Virus record (IMG/VR): IMGVR_UViG_3300010157_000045
Span: 27,175-91,174 of that record
Strand: one strand, 5' to 3'
DNA from: a virus
Length of the DNA: 64,000 nt
Under the pieces are notes generated by a model. That model worked only from the letters and a program-made list of their open reading frames with translations, made no database searches and was not told the origin of the DNA. The position numbers and the translations under genes are program-made. Positions 15,818-24,430 of this stretch are shown piece after piece (position 1 is the first letter of the stretch; every line of letters begins with the position of its first letter).

Positions 15818-17362
15818 GGCGGCGGCGGAGGCGGCGGCGGACAACTTGGGGGAGCAGGCGGTTCCATTAGAGGTGGTGACGATGGTGGCTTCACGGGTTC
15901 TGATGGTGCTGATTTACCCGCAGGATTATCGGTTAGTTCAGCTAACAACCCTGGCGGACCTGGTTCTGCTGTAATAACCTACAATTCCTATACCGGTGCA
16001 CCATTATATTCCGGTGGCACTATCACGACATCTGACAGCATTATTACTCATACCGTAACCGGAGATGAAACATTAATAGCGTACCCTCAAGGTCCGTATT
16101 CTAGGACCAAAGCTGGATTTGTAAATGTAAACGGTGATTGGAAACAATTCTGGCCACCCAATGTACGAGCAAATATTTTAGTAGTAGCTGGTGGTGGTGG
16201 TGGTGGTATTGGCTACGGATGGGAAGGTGGCGGGGGCGGCGGAGCTGGCGGAGTTGTATATGCAAAAGAGATCCTATTAGATTCTAGACTAACATACAAT
16301 GCAATCGTTGGCGCAGGTGGCGGTGCAAATGCCGGTGGCAACAATAGTTATTTTGGTTTGAATTCAACTGCACCCAGCCAAGCCGGTGTCGATGTTGCAG
16401 TATATCCAGCGTCGTATCCTGTTTATAACGGATTTTTAAATACTTACGGAGTATGGACTAGTCCAGATTTTGTAAGTCCGGTTGGGTCCTGGGTGACTGC
16501 AAACTATCAAGCATATATTCCTGTAGCACAAACATATCAGTTAATAGTGTCTGCAGATAATCACATACAAGTAAGTATCAATGGTAGCGTAGTTGGTGCA
16601 AATGATGACTGGGGATTGACCAATTCAAACTATATTAATTTACCTGCAGGAATTATAACAATTACCTGTCAGGCATTAAATGATGGTGGTCCAGCAAGTT
16701 TTGCGGCCGCACTATATGATCCACCTGGCAATGTAGTATGGCACACCCGTATGACAGATCCTATACAATACGACGATGGCTGGTTTCTTGCCATTGGAGG
16801 AGGAAACGGCGGATATGGTACAGCCAGCGAAACTGCCGGATCCGGTGGATCGGGCGGAGGCGGATGCGGATATGTAAACACACACGGTGGCGGAAGCGGC
16901 ATACCAGGACAGGGAAATTCCGGGGGTGCAGGAATTTGGCAAGGTTACGGACAAGCTGGTGGAGGTGGTGGTGGCGGTGCTGGAGGCACTGGTCATCAAA
17001 GCAATGGTAATCAAGGCGGCGACGGCGGATTTGGTATTACATATCTTGGGTTACAAGTTGCTGGAGGCGGTGGCGGCGGATATGGAGAGCAAGGCAGCGG
17101 CGGCTCAGGGCCAAGTGGCGTTGCTGTATTTGGGGGCGGCAACGGCAATGGAGGCCATGGAGTAGACGGAACTGGTGGCGGTGGTGGCGGGTCAGCACAT
17201 AGCAATATGACAGATGCAGGTGATGGCGGGTCAGGAATAGTGGTGGTACAATATAGTGGTGTTTCGCCAGCATTTTTGGGCGGAAATGAAGTTACAGTTA
17301 ACAATGGGTACGTTACACACAAGTTTCTAAATGTGGGTAGGACTAGCCTAACTGCAAAGTAA
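15803..17362 (+). CDS. Glycine-rich adhesin-like protein
   Basis: The 519-aa product opens 'MADGAGGGGGGGG', which looks like the middle of a polyglycine module, and closes that first module with 'GGPGSAVITY'. A second head follows (about residues 75-130, 'TKAGFVNVNGDWKQFWPP'), then 'ILVVAGGGGGGIG'. A non-glycine insert at about 195-320 ('YQAYIPVAQTYQLIVSADN', 'VSINGSVVG') resembles a PA14/lectin-like beta-sandwich, and after it come further glycine-rich loops. This is the architecture of receptor-binding adhesins with variable loops on a polyglycine core. A strong ribosome site (AGGAAAGTAAGGA) precedes the ATG. Ligand unknown. Confidence 0.7.
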   Translation: MADGAGGGGGGGGQLGGAGGSIRGGDDGGFTGSDGADLPAGLSVSSANNPGGPGSAVITYNSYTGAPLYSGGTITTSDSIITHTVTGDETLIAYPQGPYSRTKAGFVNVNGDWKQFWPPNVRANILVVAGGGGGGIGYGWEGGGGGGAGGVVYAKEILLDSRLTYNAIVGAGGGANAGGNNSYFGLNSTAPSQAGVDVAVYPASYPVYNGFLNTYGVWTSPDFVSPVGSWVTANYQAYIPVAQTYQLIVSADNHIQVSINGSVVGANDDWGLTNSNYINLPAGIITITCQALNDGGPASFAAALYDPPGNVVWHTRMTDPIQYDDGWFLAIGGGNGGYGTASETAGSGGSGGGGCGYVNTHGGGSGIPGQGNSGGAGIWQGYGQAGGGGGGGAGGTGHQSNGNQGGDGGFGITYLGLQVAGGGGGGYGEQGSGGSGPSGVAVFGGGNGNGGHGVDGTGGGGGGSAHSNMTDAGDGGSGIVVVQYSGVSPAFLGGNEVTVNNGYVTHKFLNVGRTSLTAK

Positions 17363-17368
17363 TAAATA
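17361..17368 (+). promoter_or_regulatory. Late-promoter-like motif AATAAATA
   Basis: AATAAATA overlaps the stop codon of the adhesin gene and lies 27 bases before the ATG at 17396. It belongs to the set of ATAAATA motifs found only in the wider gaps of the tail block. Confidence 0.45.
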
Positions 17369-17395
17369 AGTATAATGATAGGTAGCAATTAAAAT

Positions 17396-19327
17396 ATGGC
17401 ATATACGATACGAAAATTTGATAACTCACCCTTGGCTACCATTGCCGACGGCGGGTTTGATGTAACTGCAACAAATTTAACTTTAGCAGGTCCTAATCGC
17501 GTAGGATACGGGCAAGCTCTTACTGAAAATTTAGTATATTTGCTAGAAAACTTTGCTAGTAACTCGGCGCCAGTTGGCACAAATTTACAAGGACAACTTT
17601 GGTTTGATAAAGCACATCAAACTTTAAATGTTTTTACATCACAGGGATATAGTCCGGTCTCAGGGATCACTGTGGGCAGTAGCTTTCCGGTTACACAAAA
17701 AGATGGCGATGTTTTCTTTAATAACAGCACCAATCAGTTGTATATTTCTTCAGCTGGTATATTTGATTTAGTTGGCCCAGCATATACAAAATTACAAGGC
17801 GTTAGTGGAGCAATCCCTGCCACAGTAGCTGATGGTAGTATCAGTGGCGTAACACACAATATACTACAATTACAGTTTGGCAATACTATTGTTGCTACAT
17901 TTAGCACCGATTTACCATTTTTGCCAAGTCCCACAATGTCTGGGTTTACATATATTAATCCTGGTATTACACTTAATAGTTCTATAACAGGGCCGACATT
18001 TAATTCAAATGTAGTTGGTTCATTAACTGGTAGTGTTATAGGTAATGTTACAGGCAATGTAATTGGCAATGTTACAGGCAATGTAATTGGCAATGTTGCA
18101 GGCAATTTAACTGGTAACGTGACAGCTACAACGGTAACTGGTACATTAAATGGCGATGTTATTTCTACAAACGGACGTATTACTAATTTAACTTCTAGTA
18201 ATGCTTCAGTAACTGGCGGAAATGTAACTGGATTATCTAGTTTAACATCTAACAATGCAACATTAACAAATCTTGCTACAACAACATTAGCCGCTACTAA
18301 TTTAAGTGTATCAAATCTTGTAGTAGCAGGCGGAACCATTGCTGGACTAGCAAGTCTAAGCGTAACTAATTTAACAGCAACTAATTTTATTAGTGGCAAT
18401 GCTCAATTAATTAATGGTAGTCACACTAACGCAACCGCATTGTCAGCAACAAGCGGTACATTTACAAATTTCAGTGCCGGTAACGTATTAATATCCGGCG
18501 GTAGCATAAACAATATTGGCGGATTTTCTGCAGTTTCTGTGCAAACTACAAATCTTGCAACTGGTAATGTATTAATTGCTGGTGGTAGCGCAACTAGTTT
18601 AACAAACTTAACATCGACCAACGGCAACATAACAAATTTTGCATCGTCTAACGTAACAGTAAGCGGTGGAAACGTATCTAACGTAAGTGGATTAAACAAT
18701 ACATTTACCAATGCTAACTTAATAAATTCTACAGCAACTACCAAAGTGTATTTTGACAGTAGTACTGCTACTGCAACCACAGCCTTTGTACAGGGTGTAT
18801 TCCCACGCGGAATGATTGTGATGTGGAACAGTTCTTATGCAACTATCCCAACAGGGTGGCAGTTATGCGATGGAAGCAATGGAACTCCAAATTTACAAGG
18901 TCAATTTATAGTTGGCGCAACAGCCACATTGGGCACATGGAACACACCGGGCAACGTTGGTGGTACAACATCAGTGACATTAACAACTGGAAATTTACCT
19001 TCCCATACGCACTTGGCAACATTAACTGGTGCAACCGACCAAGGCGGCGCACATAATCATACAGTTATTGATCCAGGACATGCTCACGCAATGTCTCCGG
19101 GGTATCAAACTGCAACAAATTCAGGACAAACTGGTAGAAACGACGGTAGTCAAAGTGCTTTGATTACAACAACGCAGAGTGCAGTAACAAATATCAGTCT
19201 AGCACAGGCCGCAACACACAATCACTCATTGACTGTTACAGGTAATATAGGTGCAACAGGATCAGGACAAAGTTTTGGTATATTGCCACCATACTACGCA
19301 TTGTGTTACATACAAAAGATGTTCTAA
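17396..19327 (+). CDS. Tail fibre protein, paralogue 2, with phage tail-collar tip
   Basis: The 643-aa product shares the N-terminal head of the fibres at 12766 and 19366 ('YGQALTENLVYLLENFA', 'LWFDKAHQTLNVF', 'GPAYTKLQGVSG'), probably the virion-attachment end. The shaft is Asn/Thr/Ser-rich and includes three 24-bp tandem repeats. Residues about 475-643 form a tail-collar-type tip: 'PRGMIVMWN', 'IPTGWQLCDGSNGTPNLQGQ', then several His pairs ('SHTH', 'HNHT', 'HAHA', 'HNHS') and 'LPPYYALCYIQKM'. In T4 gp12 such His motifs bind metal in the receptor-binding knob. It is likely a short or side fibre that contacts the host surface. Confidence 0.8.
   Translation: MAYTIRKFDNSPLATIADGGFDVTATNLTLAGPNRVGYGQALTENLVYLLENFASNSAPVGTNLQGQLWFDKAHQTLNVFTSQGYSPVSGITVGSSFPVTQKDGDVFFNNSTNQLYISSAGIFDLVGPAYTKLQGVSGAIPATVADGSISGVTHNILQLQFGNTIVATFSTDLPFLPSPTMSGFTYINPGITLNSSITGPTFNSNVVGSLTGSVIGNVTGNVIGNVTGNVIGNVAGNLTGNVTATTVTGTLNGDVISTNGRITNLTSSNASVTGGNVTGLSSLTSNNATLTNLATTTLAATNLSVSNLVVAGGTIAGLASLSVTNLTATNFISGNAQLINGSHTNATALSATSGTFTNFSAGNVLISGGSINNIGGFSAVSVQTTNLATGNVLIAGGSATSLTNLTSTNGNITNFASSNVTVSGGNVSNVSGLNNTFTNANLINSTATTKVYFDSSTATATTAFVQGVFPRGMIVMWNSSYATIPTGWQLCDGSNGTPNLQGQFIVGATATLGTWNTPGNVGGTTSVTLTTGNLPSHTHLATLTGATDQGGAHNHTVIDPGHAHAMSPGYQTATNSGQTGRNDGSQSALITTTQSAVTNISLAQAATHNHSLTVTGNIGATGSGQSFGILPPYYALCYIQKMF
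18037..18108 (+). repeat. Three 24-bp tandem repeats in a fibre shaft
   Basis: Units at 18037-18060, 18061-18084 and 18085-18108 share the core GGCAATGTTACAGGCAATGT with a few changes and encode G-N-V-T-G-N-V-I octapeptides. This fits a regular beta-structured shaft that grows or shrinks by whole units. Confidence 0.85.
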
Positions 19328-19333
19328 AAACGT

Positions 19334-19341
19334 GATAAATA
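19334..19341 (+). promoter_or_regulatory. Late-promoter-like motif GATAAATA
   Basis: GATAAATA lies 24 bases before the ATG at 19366, in the gap after a fibre gene. An AAGG ribosome site follows before the start. Confidence 0.5.
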
Positions 19342-19365
19342 TAACAACTAATCAAGGTTCTTTAA

Positions 19366-21381
19366 ATGCCGTATACAATTAATCTAACTAATGGCTCAAG
19401 TCTGGTCCCAGGCGGGCTGTCCGACGGCACAGTTGACAATTCGCACAGTAGTATTATATTAATTGGAAAAAACTATGCCAACTACGGAACCTTTTTAAAC
19501 GATAACTTGGTTCACATGTTAGAGAATTTCTCTAACCAAGCAAGTCCGCCAAATCCTATACAAGGACAACTATGGTGGGATTCAAATAATAAAATTTTAC
19601 GAGTTTATACTGGTGTATCTTGGAAGATTTCTACAGGTGCTACCAGTGCCACACACAACAACCCACCGGCAGACACCAGTTCATTGGGTGGTGACTTATG
19701 GTTTGACACCACCAACAGTCAGTTAAACGTATGGTCTGGTTCAAACTGGATCACAGTTGGCCCAGTATCAACTCCAGCTACCGGCATTACTGGTGCTCTC
19801 CCAGAAATAATGACAGACACCTCCGGCGCCAGCCACGTTGTAATTCAAATTGTTTTTAACAAAACAATCTACGCTATTATATCCAAAGACGCTTTTGCAA
19901 GTTCATTGTACGGCTTCCCAATTATCCGCGCTGGTATTAATTTTAGTACCCAGGCAAGTCCGGTATGGGGTTTAAATACACAAGATGTAAACCCAACAAA
20001 CAATACATTAGTTCAACGTGATGCCACTGGCGGAGTCAATGCAGTAACATTAAATGCCACAACTGTAGCCGCAAGTACAGTAAATGCAACAAACTTAAAT
20101 GGTTCCTTTACTGGTAACCTGTACGGTAACGTATTGGCAACAACGGTTTCAGCAACCAGTTCTGTTTCTGCACCAGCGTTCCTTGCTACCAGTTACCAAG
20201 GTACAATAGTTACAGCGTATCAACCAAATATTACCACACTTGGTGTAGTGCAAAATTTAAATGCAACAGGAAATACCGTTATTACTGGTCGTGCATATTA
20301 TAACAATGCTGAAATTGCCACACAGGGCGGAGCAGTTGCATTCTCAAGTATTAACAGTACCCCAATTGGTAATGCTACACCCAATACAGGTGCGTTTACA
20401 ACGCTATCTACTGCTGGTACTACTACTGCCAACGGTAGCGTAATAATTACTGGTAATTTATCTGCTAGTAACTATGTTATTACACCAACAGTATTAGCCG
20501 CACAAATTGGTAATACAGCAACGGTACTAACTGGTACACTGAATACATCCGCACAACCTGGCATTACTTCTGCAACGGGCCTAGTTTCAATTGGAAATAT
20601 TACTTCCGGTGCATGGAGCGGTACAATCGTTCAACCATATTATGGCGGAACCGGTGTCAATAACGGTGCTAATACCATTGTTGCAACAACAAATATCTTG
20701 TTAAATCAGAACGTTGCCGCAAACTCTAGCCCAACATTACGTGGCGCAAACTTTACTAATATTCCAAATACCGCATTGGTTTCCGGCGGCAATATCAACA
20801 TGGTAGGCGGCACAGGAATTTCAGTAACTGGCACAATGGTACCGGGTGGAACAGTTACAATTGGATTTACTGGTAGCCCGGTCGTTGGTGTCAACGGCAC
20901 GGCAAATCAAATTCTTGTTACTGGCGCACAAAACGCACCAACATTGGCCACACCACAGAATATACATACCGGCGCCAACTTCCAAGTAAACAGTCTAGGA
21001 ATTGGTGTTGCGGCAACAGCAACCACAGGCGAATTACGTGCCGGTATAATTCGTGCCACAGACAACATTGTTGCTTACTATTCTGATGATAGATTAAAAA
21101 CTCGTCTAGGAAAAATTGAAAATGCTCTAGACAAATTATGTAGCTTAGAAGGGTTCTATTATGAAGCCAATCAAACTGCACAAGATTTAGGTTATACAGT
21201 TCAGCGTGAAATGGGTATTAGTGCCCAAAAAACACAACTAGTAGCACCCGAGATTGTTAAGCCTGCACCAATCGATGACAAGTACCTAACTGTACAATAC
21301 GAGCGTTTTGCTCCGTTAATTATTGAAGCTATCAAAGAGTTACGTGCAGAAGTTAATGATTTGAAGAATAAAATATCATAA
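19366..21381 (+). CDS. Tail fibre protein, paralogue 3, with S74-type intramolecular chaperone
   Basis: The 671-aa product has the shared fibre head ('LIGKNYANYGTFLNDNLV', 'LWWDSNNKILRVYTG', 'LWFDTTNSQLNVWSG', 'GPVSTPATGITG') and a repetitive Ser/Thr/Asn/Gly shaft. From about residue 570 it ends in a peptidase S74 domain: 'YYSDDRLKTRLGKIENAL', with Ser573 and Lys578 as the likely self-cleavage pair, followed by 'LEGFYYEAN', 'GISAQ' and a C-terminal coiled coil ('IIEAIKELRAEVNDLKNKI'). Such domains fold the trimeric fibre and then cut themselves off, so the mature fibre probably ends near residue 572. Confidence 0.85.
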   Translation: MPYTINLTNGSSLVPGGLSDGTVDNSHSSIILIGKNYANYGTFLNDNLVHMLENFSNQASPPNPIQGQLWWDSNNKILRVYTGVSWKISTGATSATHNNPPADTSSLGGDLWFDTTNSQLNVWSGSNWITVGPVSTPATGITGALPEIMTDTSGASHVVIQIVFNKTIYAIISKDAFASSLYGFPIIRAGINFSTQASPVWGLNTQDVNPTNNTLVQRDATGGVNAVTLNATTVAASTVNATNLNGSFTGNLYGNVLATTVSATSSVSAPAFLATSYQGTIVTAYQPNITTLGVVQNLNATGNTVITGRAYYNNAEIATQGGAVAFSSINSTPIGNATPNTGAFTTLSTAGTTTANGSVIITGNLSASNYVITPTVLAAQIGNTATVLTGTLNTSAQPGITSATGLVSIGNITSGAWSGTIVQPYYGGTGVNNGANTIVATTNILLNQNVAANSSPTLRGANFTNIPNTALVSGGNINMVGGTGISVTGTMVPGGTVTIGFTGSPVVGVNGTANQILVTGAQNAPTLATPQNIHTGANFQVNSLGIGVAATATTGELRAGIIRATDNIVAYYSDDRLKTRLGKIENALDKLCSLEGFYYEANQTAQDLGYTVQREMGISAQKTQLVAPEIVKPAPIDDKYLTVQYERFAPLIIEAIKELRAEVNDLKNKIS

Positions 21382-21394
21382 AAAGTGGTTTAGC

Positions 21395-21402
21395 GATAAA
21401 TA
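21395..21402 (+). promoter_or_regulatory. Late-promoter-like motif GATAAATA
   Basis: GATAAATA lies 29 bases before the ATG at 21432 and is followed by an AT-rich stretch and an AGG ribosome site. Confidence 0.5.
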
Positions 21403-21431
21403 CTTTATATAAAAAATAGGATTGTAAATTT

Positions 21432-22439
21432 ATGAGTTATGCACAATACGGCCTTGTACAGGCTTCTGACTACAATACTTTAATTGGTTCTAGTCCTAGT
21501 AGTACTATTAACACTATTAACACCACATGGGCAGTAGGTAACGGTCCACGTGGATACGGTCAAACTGCATTAAGTACAGTCAGTGCCGCGGCAACAGTTA
21601 CAGCTACACAATGGTCGACCTTGATTGGTACTGTAAACAGTATGCTTGTTCATCAAAGCGGTAGCGGCACTGGTATCACATTACCAACTACTGGTAACAC
21701 AATTTCATATTTAGGTACACTAACTGGCGCAATTACAACAGCATACAGTAATGCATTAACTACAGCTACTCGCGGAACTACAATTAATGGTTCGGCTATT
21801 ACTGCAACTTGGTCGGCAAGTATTAGTAACCCTGGATCAAATCCTCCAAGCTCTGCTACTGCACGTACATCACTTACACGTAGCGTTGGATTAACTGCAA
21901 CTTTTGCCAGCGCAGACCAAGCACGTTATTTCTTTAATGCAGGCGGTCAGTTAACTTACAACGTAAGCGGCGCACAACTTTCAAGTACAACTGCTCGTAC
22001 CAATGAAATTGTTAGTATGTTAGGCTTCATGGCTGGTGTTGCTACCTTTGGTGCTAACACAAACGGCGGACGCACTGGTTCTGGTGGTACATTAGGAACT
22101 AACGATACTGCCAAAGGTTATTGGACAGCAAACCCAACAATGCCTACTAGTAACGTTACTTTAGTGACCATGACAAGTACTGTAACCAACTACACAGCTG
22201 ACACTGGTTACATCCAATACAAAACTAACGGATTCCAAGGTGGACAACTTGACAACGGAACATCTGTAACATTCTGGACCACAGTTACATCCAATTCGGG
22301 TACTGACTATAACGGTGCATTTGGTTTCGACGATTCGTTTGGTGTAACAATTACCCAAAGTATCAACGTTATTCCTCCAGAAACAACCAACTTAACTAAT
22401 TCGTGGGGCACAGTTACTATCGCTGCCGCTACAGTATAA
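21432..22439 (+). CDS. Virion structural protein, last gene of the tail block
   Basis: The 335-aa product is Ser/Thr/Asn/Gly-rich with no Cys and no enzyme motif. It begins 'MSYAQYGLVQASDYNTLIG' and contains 'WAVGNGPRGYGQT' and a central 'SADQARYFFNAGGQL' segment that I recall from structural proteins of marine phages. It has its own late-promoter-like motif and is followed by a terminator, so it can be expressed as a single, probably abundant, late transcript. A tail-fibre or capsid-decoration role is possible; none is proven. Confidence 0.65.
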   Translation: MSYAQYGLVQASDYNTLIGSSPSSTINTINTTWAVGNGPRGYGQTALSTVSAAATVTATQWSTLIGTVNSMLVHQSGSGTGITLPTTGNTISYLGTLTGAITTAYSNALTTATRGTTINGSAITATWSASISNPGSNPPSSATARTSLTRSVGLTATFASADQARYFFNAGGQLTYNVSGAQLSSTTARTNEIVSMLGFMAGVATFGANTNGGRTGSGGTLGTNDTAKGYWTANPTMPTSNVTLVTMTSTVTNYTADTGYIQYKTNGFQGGQLDNGTSVTFWTTVTSNSGTDYNGAFGFDDSFGVTITQSINVIPPETTNLTNSWGTVTIAAATV

Positions 22440-22457
22440 TCTAATTATTCAAATTAG

Positions 22458-22486
22458 TTGACAATCGGGCGTAGGTAGTGTAAACT
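22458..22486 (+). promoter_or_regulatory. Possible sigma70-type promoter TTGACA-17-TAAACT
   Basis: TTGACA at 22458-22463 and TAAACT at 22481-22486 are 17 bases apart, just upstream of the first gene of the accessory island. The -10 is weak (4 of 6) and lies inside the terminator hairpin. Confidence 0.4.
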
Positions 22487-22502
22487 ATACTACGCCCTTT
22501 TT
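22467..22502 (+). terminator. Rho-independent terminator of the tail block
   Basis: GGGCGTAG pairs with CTACGCCC, and an inner TAGT/ACTA stem is capped by a GTAA (GNRA-type) loop. Five T residues follow. The structure sits 28 bases after the last structural gene. Confidence 0.85.
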
Positions 22503-22514
22503 CTATATAACACT

Positions 22515-22829
22515 ATGACCGATATCAATCAACTTGTTGAGCAAGTACGGCTTGCCACTGACTACCAAACAAATAAAGAAATACTACGTGAAAAGATCTT
22601 GACTGATCTACATTTGGCACACAACGGTGGCTTGTTCCGGGTCACGCCAGAACTATTGGCCTTTGTACAAAGTTGGCCAATTGATGAATTGTACCTGGAA
22701 GACACGTACCATAATCCAATTGAAGTAGACAAGCAAGTATTTTTAGTAATGGCACAACAACACTATCATAAAGTAATGAACCGGTGGCATCAAGAACATG
22801 CAGAAATTAAAAAACTCAGAAAAATCTAG
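22515..22829 (+). CDS. Hypothetical protein, first gene of the accessory island
   Basis: The 104-aa charged, helical product ('MTDINQLVEQVRLATDYQT', 'LHLAHNGGLFRVTPELLAF', 'MNRWHQEHAEIKKLRKI') is not recognised. It has no membrane segment or metal motif. The start lies 12 bases after the T-run of the terminator and lacks a clear Shine-Dalgarno sequence. It overlaps the next gene by 32 bases, so the two are probably translated together. It may assist the glycosyltransferase-like proteins encoded next, which is a guess from position only. Confidence 0.7.
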   Translation: MTDINQLVEQVRLATDYQTNKEILREKILTDLHLAHNGGLFRVTPELLAFVQSWPIDELYLEDTYHNPIEVDKQVFLVMAQQHYHKVMNRWHQEHAEIKKLRKI

Positions 22830-23589
22830 AGGCATTGTTGCGTTTGCTGTTAATACCGGCACAACCGATTATGTTGCTATTGCTAACAAAACAGTTCCGC
22901 TTGCCTCACAGGTATTAGGATTACCGTATACTATTATCACGGAAGAAAGTATTGCCGAGTATGCAAGATTTAGTACTCGCACCGATGTTGACACTGGTCT
23001 AACTGTTGAGTGGAAAAACGTTGGTCGCAATAGTGCGTACAAGTTAAGCCCATATGATGAAACATTAGTAATTGATGTTGACTATCTAGTGCAGGACGAT
23101 AGTTTGCTAGACATATTTGATATATCCTGGGACTATTTGTTACAAAGACATTCACGTTCATTAAATGACGAACACATGCCGCCATTAATGGGTAAACACA
23201 GCTTGCCGTATGTATGGGCCACTGTATTTGCATTCAGGCGCACTCCCAAAGCTGAAATGTTTTTTAATCTAATAGAACGTATACAAGAAAATTACAGTTA
23301 TTATAGAGAATTGTTTAACATACCAAATAGAACCTATAGAAATGATTATGCTTTTGCTATAGCTGATATTATATTAAATGGATTCAGGGTACGCAATGAT
23401 TTTGGTATACCCGGCTGGATGGTAAATGTAACACAAACCATTGACAGCATAGAAGCCCGAGATAATAAGCTAATCATTAAAGATAGAGATGCCGCTTACG
23501 TAATACCAAAAATGAATTTGCATGTAATGAGCAAGAAATACTTACAAAGTGAAAACTTCGATAAATTTATAGCCAATGTCACAGCATAA
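22798..23589 (+). CDS. Putative glycosyltransferase (GT-A-like)
   Basis: The 263-aa product has the outline of a small GT-A transferase: an N-terminal strand 'GIVAFAVNTGTTDYVAIAN', 'YTIITEE', then 'DETLVIDVDYLV' with Asp93 and Asp95 as a DxD-type metal and sugar-nucleotide site, and an aromatic acceptor region. The gene that follows is a diverged paralogue in which this motif reads 'LESDLLF'. It overlaps both neighbours, as expected in a co-translated operon. Donor and acceptor are unknown. A structural-only role cannot be excluded. Confidence 0.6.
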   Translation: MQKLKNSEKSRGIVAFAVNTGTTDYVAIANKTVPLASQVLGLPYTIITEESIAEYARFSTRTDVDTGLTVEWKNVGRNSAYKLSPYDETLVIDVDYLVQDDSLLDIFDISWDYLLQRHSRSLNDEHMPPLMGKHSLPYVWATVFAFRRTPKAEMFFNLIERIQENYSYYRELFNIPNRTYRNDYAFAIADIILNGFRVRNDFGIPGWMVNVTQTIDSIEARDNKLIIKDRDAAYVIPKMNLHVMSKKYLQSENFDKFIANVTA

Positions 23590-24430
23590 AGAACAACAAG
23601 GGTATGTTACCTTTGCACAAAATACCGACACAGTAGACTACTTAGAGCTTGCATACGTACAAGCACTAAACATCAAAGCTACACAGAAGACAGCCAAGTA
23701 TGCTGTAATTGTAGATGCACAAACAAAGGAAAAGGTAAATGAAATTCATCGTAGCGTTTTTGATTATATCATTGATTTGCCCATGGATTATAATGAGCCT
23801 ACCAGTAATTGGAAATTGGCTAATGAATGGCAAGTCTTTTATCTTACACCTTTTAAAGAAACAATTAAATTAGAAAGCGATTTATTGTTTACACGATCGA
23901 TTGAGCACTGGTGGACTGCATTTAGATTACGAAATATTGTATTGTCTACTGGATGTCGAGACTACCGAGGACATCGATCTCATGTACGTACATATCGCAA
24001 ACTGTTTGATGATAATAAGTTACCTGATGTATATAATGGCCTAATGTATTTTAGATTCAGCAGAGAAGCTAAACAATTCTTTGACACGGCTAGAACTATT
24101 GCATCCAATTGGGAATATTTACGTGATAATGTACTTAAAAACTGTAGGGAAGATGCACCAAGTACAGATGTATTGTATGCCATAACTGCCAGACTCATTG
24201 GCGAAGATGTATGTACTATGCCTAGCATGGACTTTATAAATTTTGTACATTTAAAACCGGCTATTAACGGGCTTGAAGAAACAGAACGTGTAACTGACAT
24301 ATACCTTAAAGAGTTTGATCAAGGCATGATCCGAATCGGAAACATTAATCAATTAAGTCCTTTACACTATTACGAAAAAGATTTTGCGACTACAGAAATG
24401 AAAGATTGGTATGAGTCCAGAAGAACTTAA
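23576..24430 (+). CDS. Putative glycosyltransferase-like protein, paralogue of the preceding gene
   Basis: The 284-aa protein follows the same plan as its neighbour: start 'GYVTFAQNTDTVDYLELAY', a Rossmann-like 'AKYAVIVDAQTKEKV', and 'KETIKLESDLLF' where the partner has DVD. Only one acidic pair (E-S-D) remains, so metal binding may be altered. A basic segment 'CRDYRGHRSHVRTYRKLF' follows. The two genes probably arose by duplication and may form a heteromer or act on different acceptors. It overlaps the previous gene by 14 bases and the next by 20. Confidence 0.55.
   Translation: MSQHKEQQGYVTFAQNTDTVDYLELAYVQALNIKATQKTAKYAVIVDAQTKEKVNEIHRSVFDYIIDLPMDYNEPTSNWKLANEWQVFYLTPFKETIKLESDLLFTRSIEHWWTAFRLRNIVLSTGCRDYRGHRSHVRTYRKLFDDNKLPDVYNGLMYFRFSREAKQFFDTARTIASNWEYLRDNVLKNCREDAPSTDVLYAITARLIGEDVCTMPSMDFINFVHLKPAINGLEETERVTDIYLKEFDQGMIRIGNINQLSPLHYYEKDFATTEMKDWYESRRT

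Noticed and set aside
14374-17362. Diversity-generating retroelement acting on the adhesin
   Set aside because: No reverse transcriptase, template repeat or A-rich variable region was found in the window.
18037-18108. CRISPR-like repeat array
   Set aside because: Units are directly adjacent without spacers and lie in frame within a fibre gene.
17734-18399. A 221-codon minus-strand frame opposite the tail fibre
   Set aside because: Its low-complexity Val/Pro/Leu composition is the complement of Asn/Thr/Gly-rich fibre repeats; no start signal, and all real genes here run plus.
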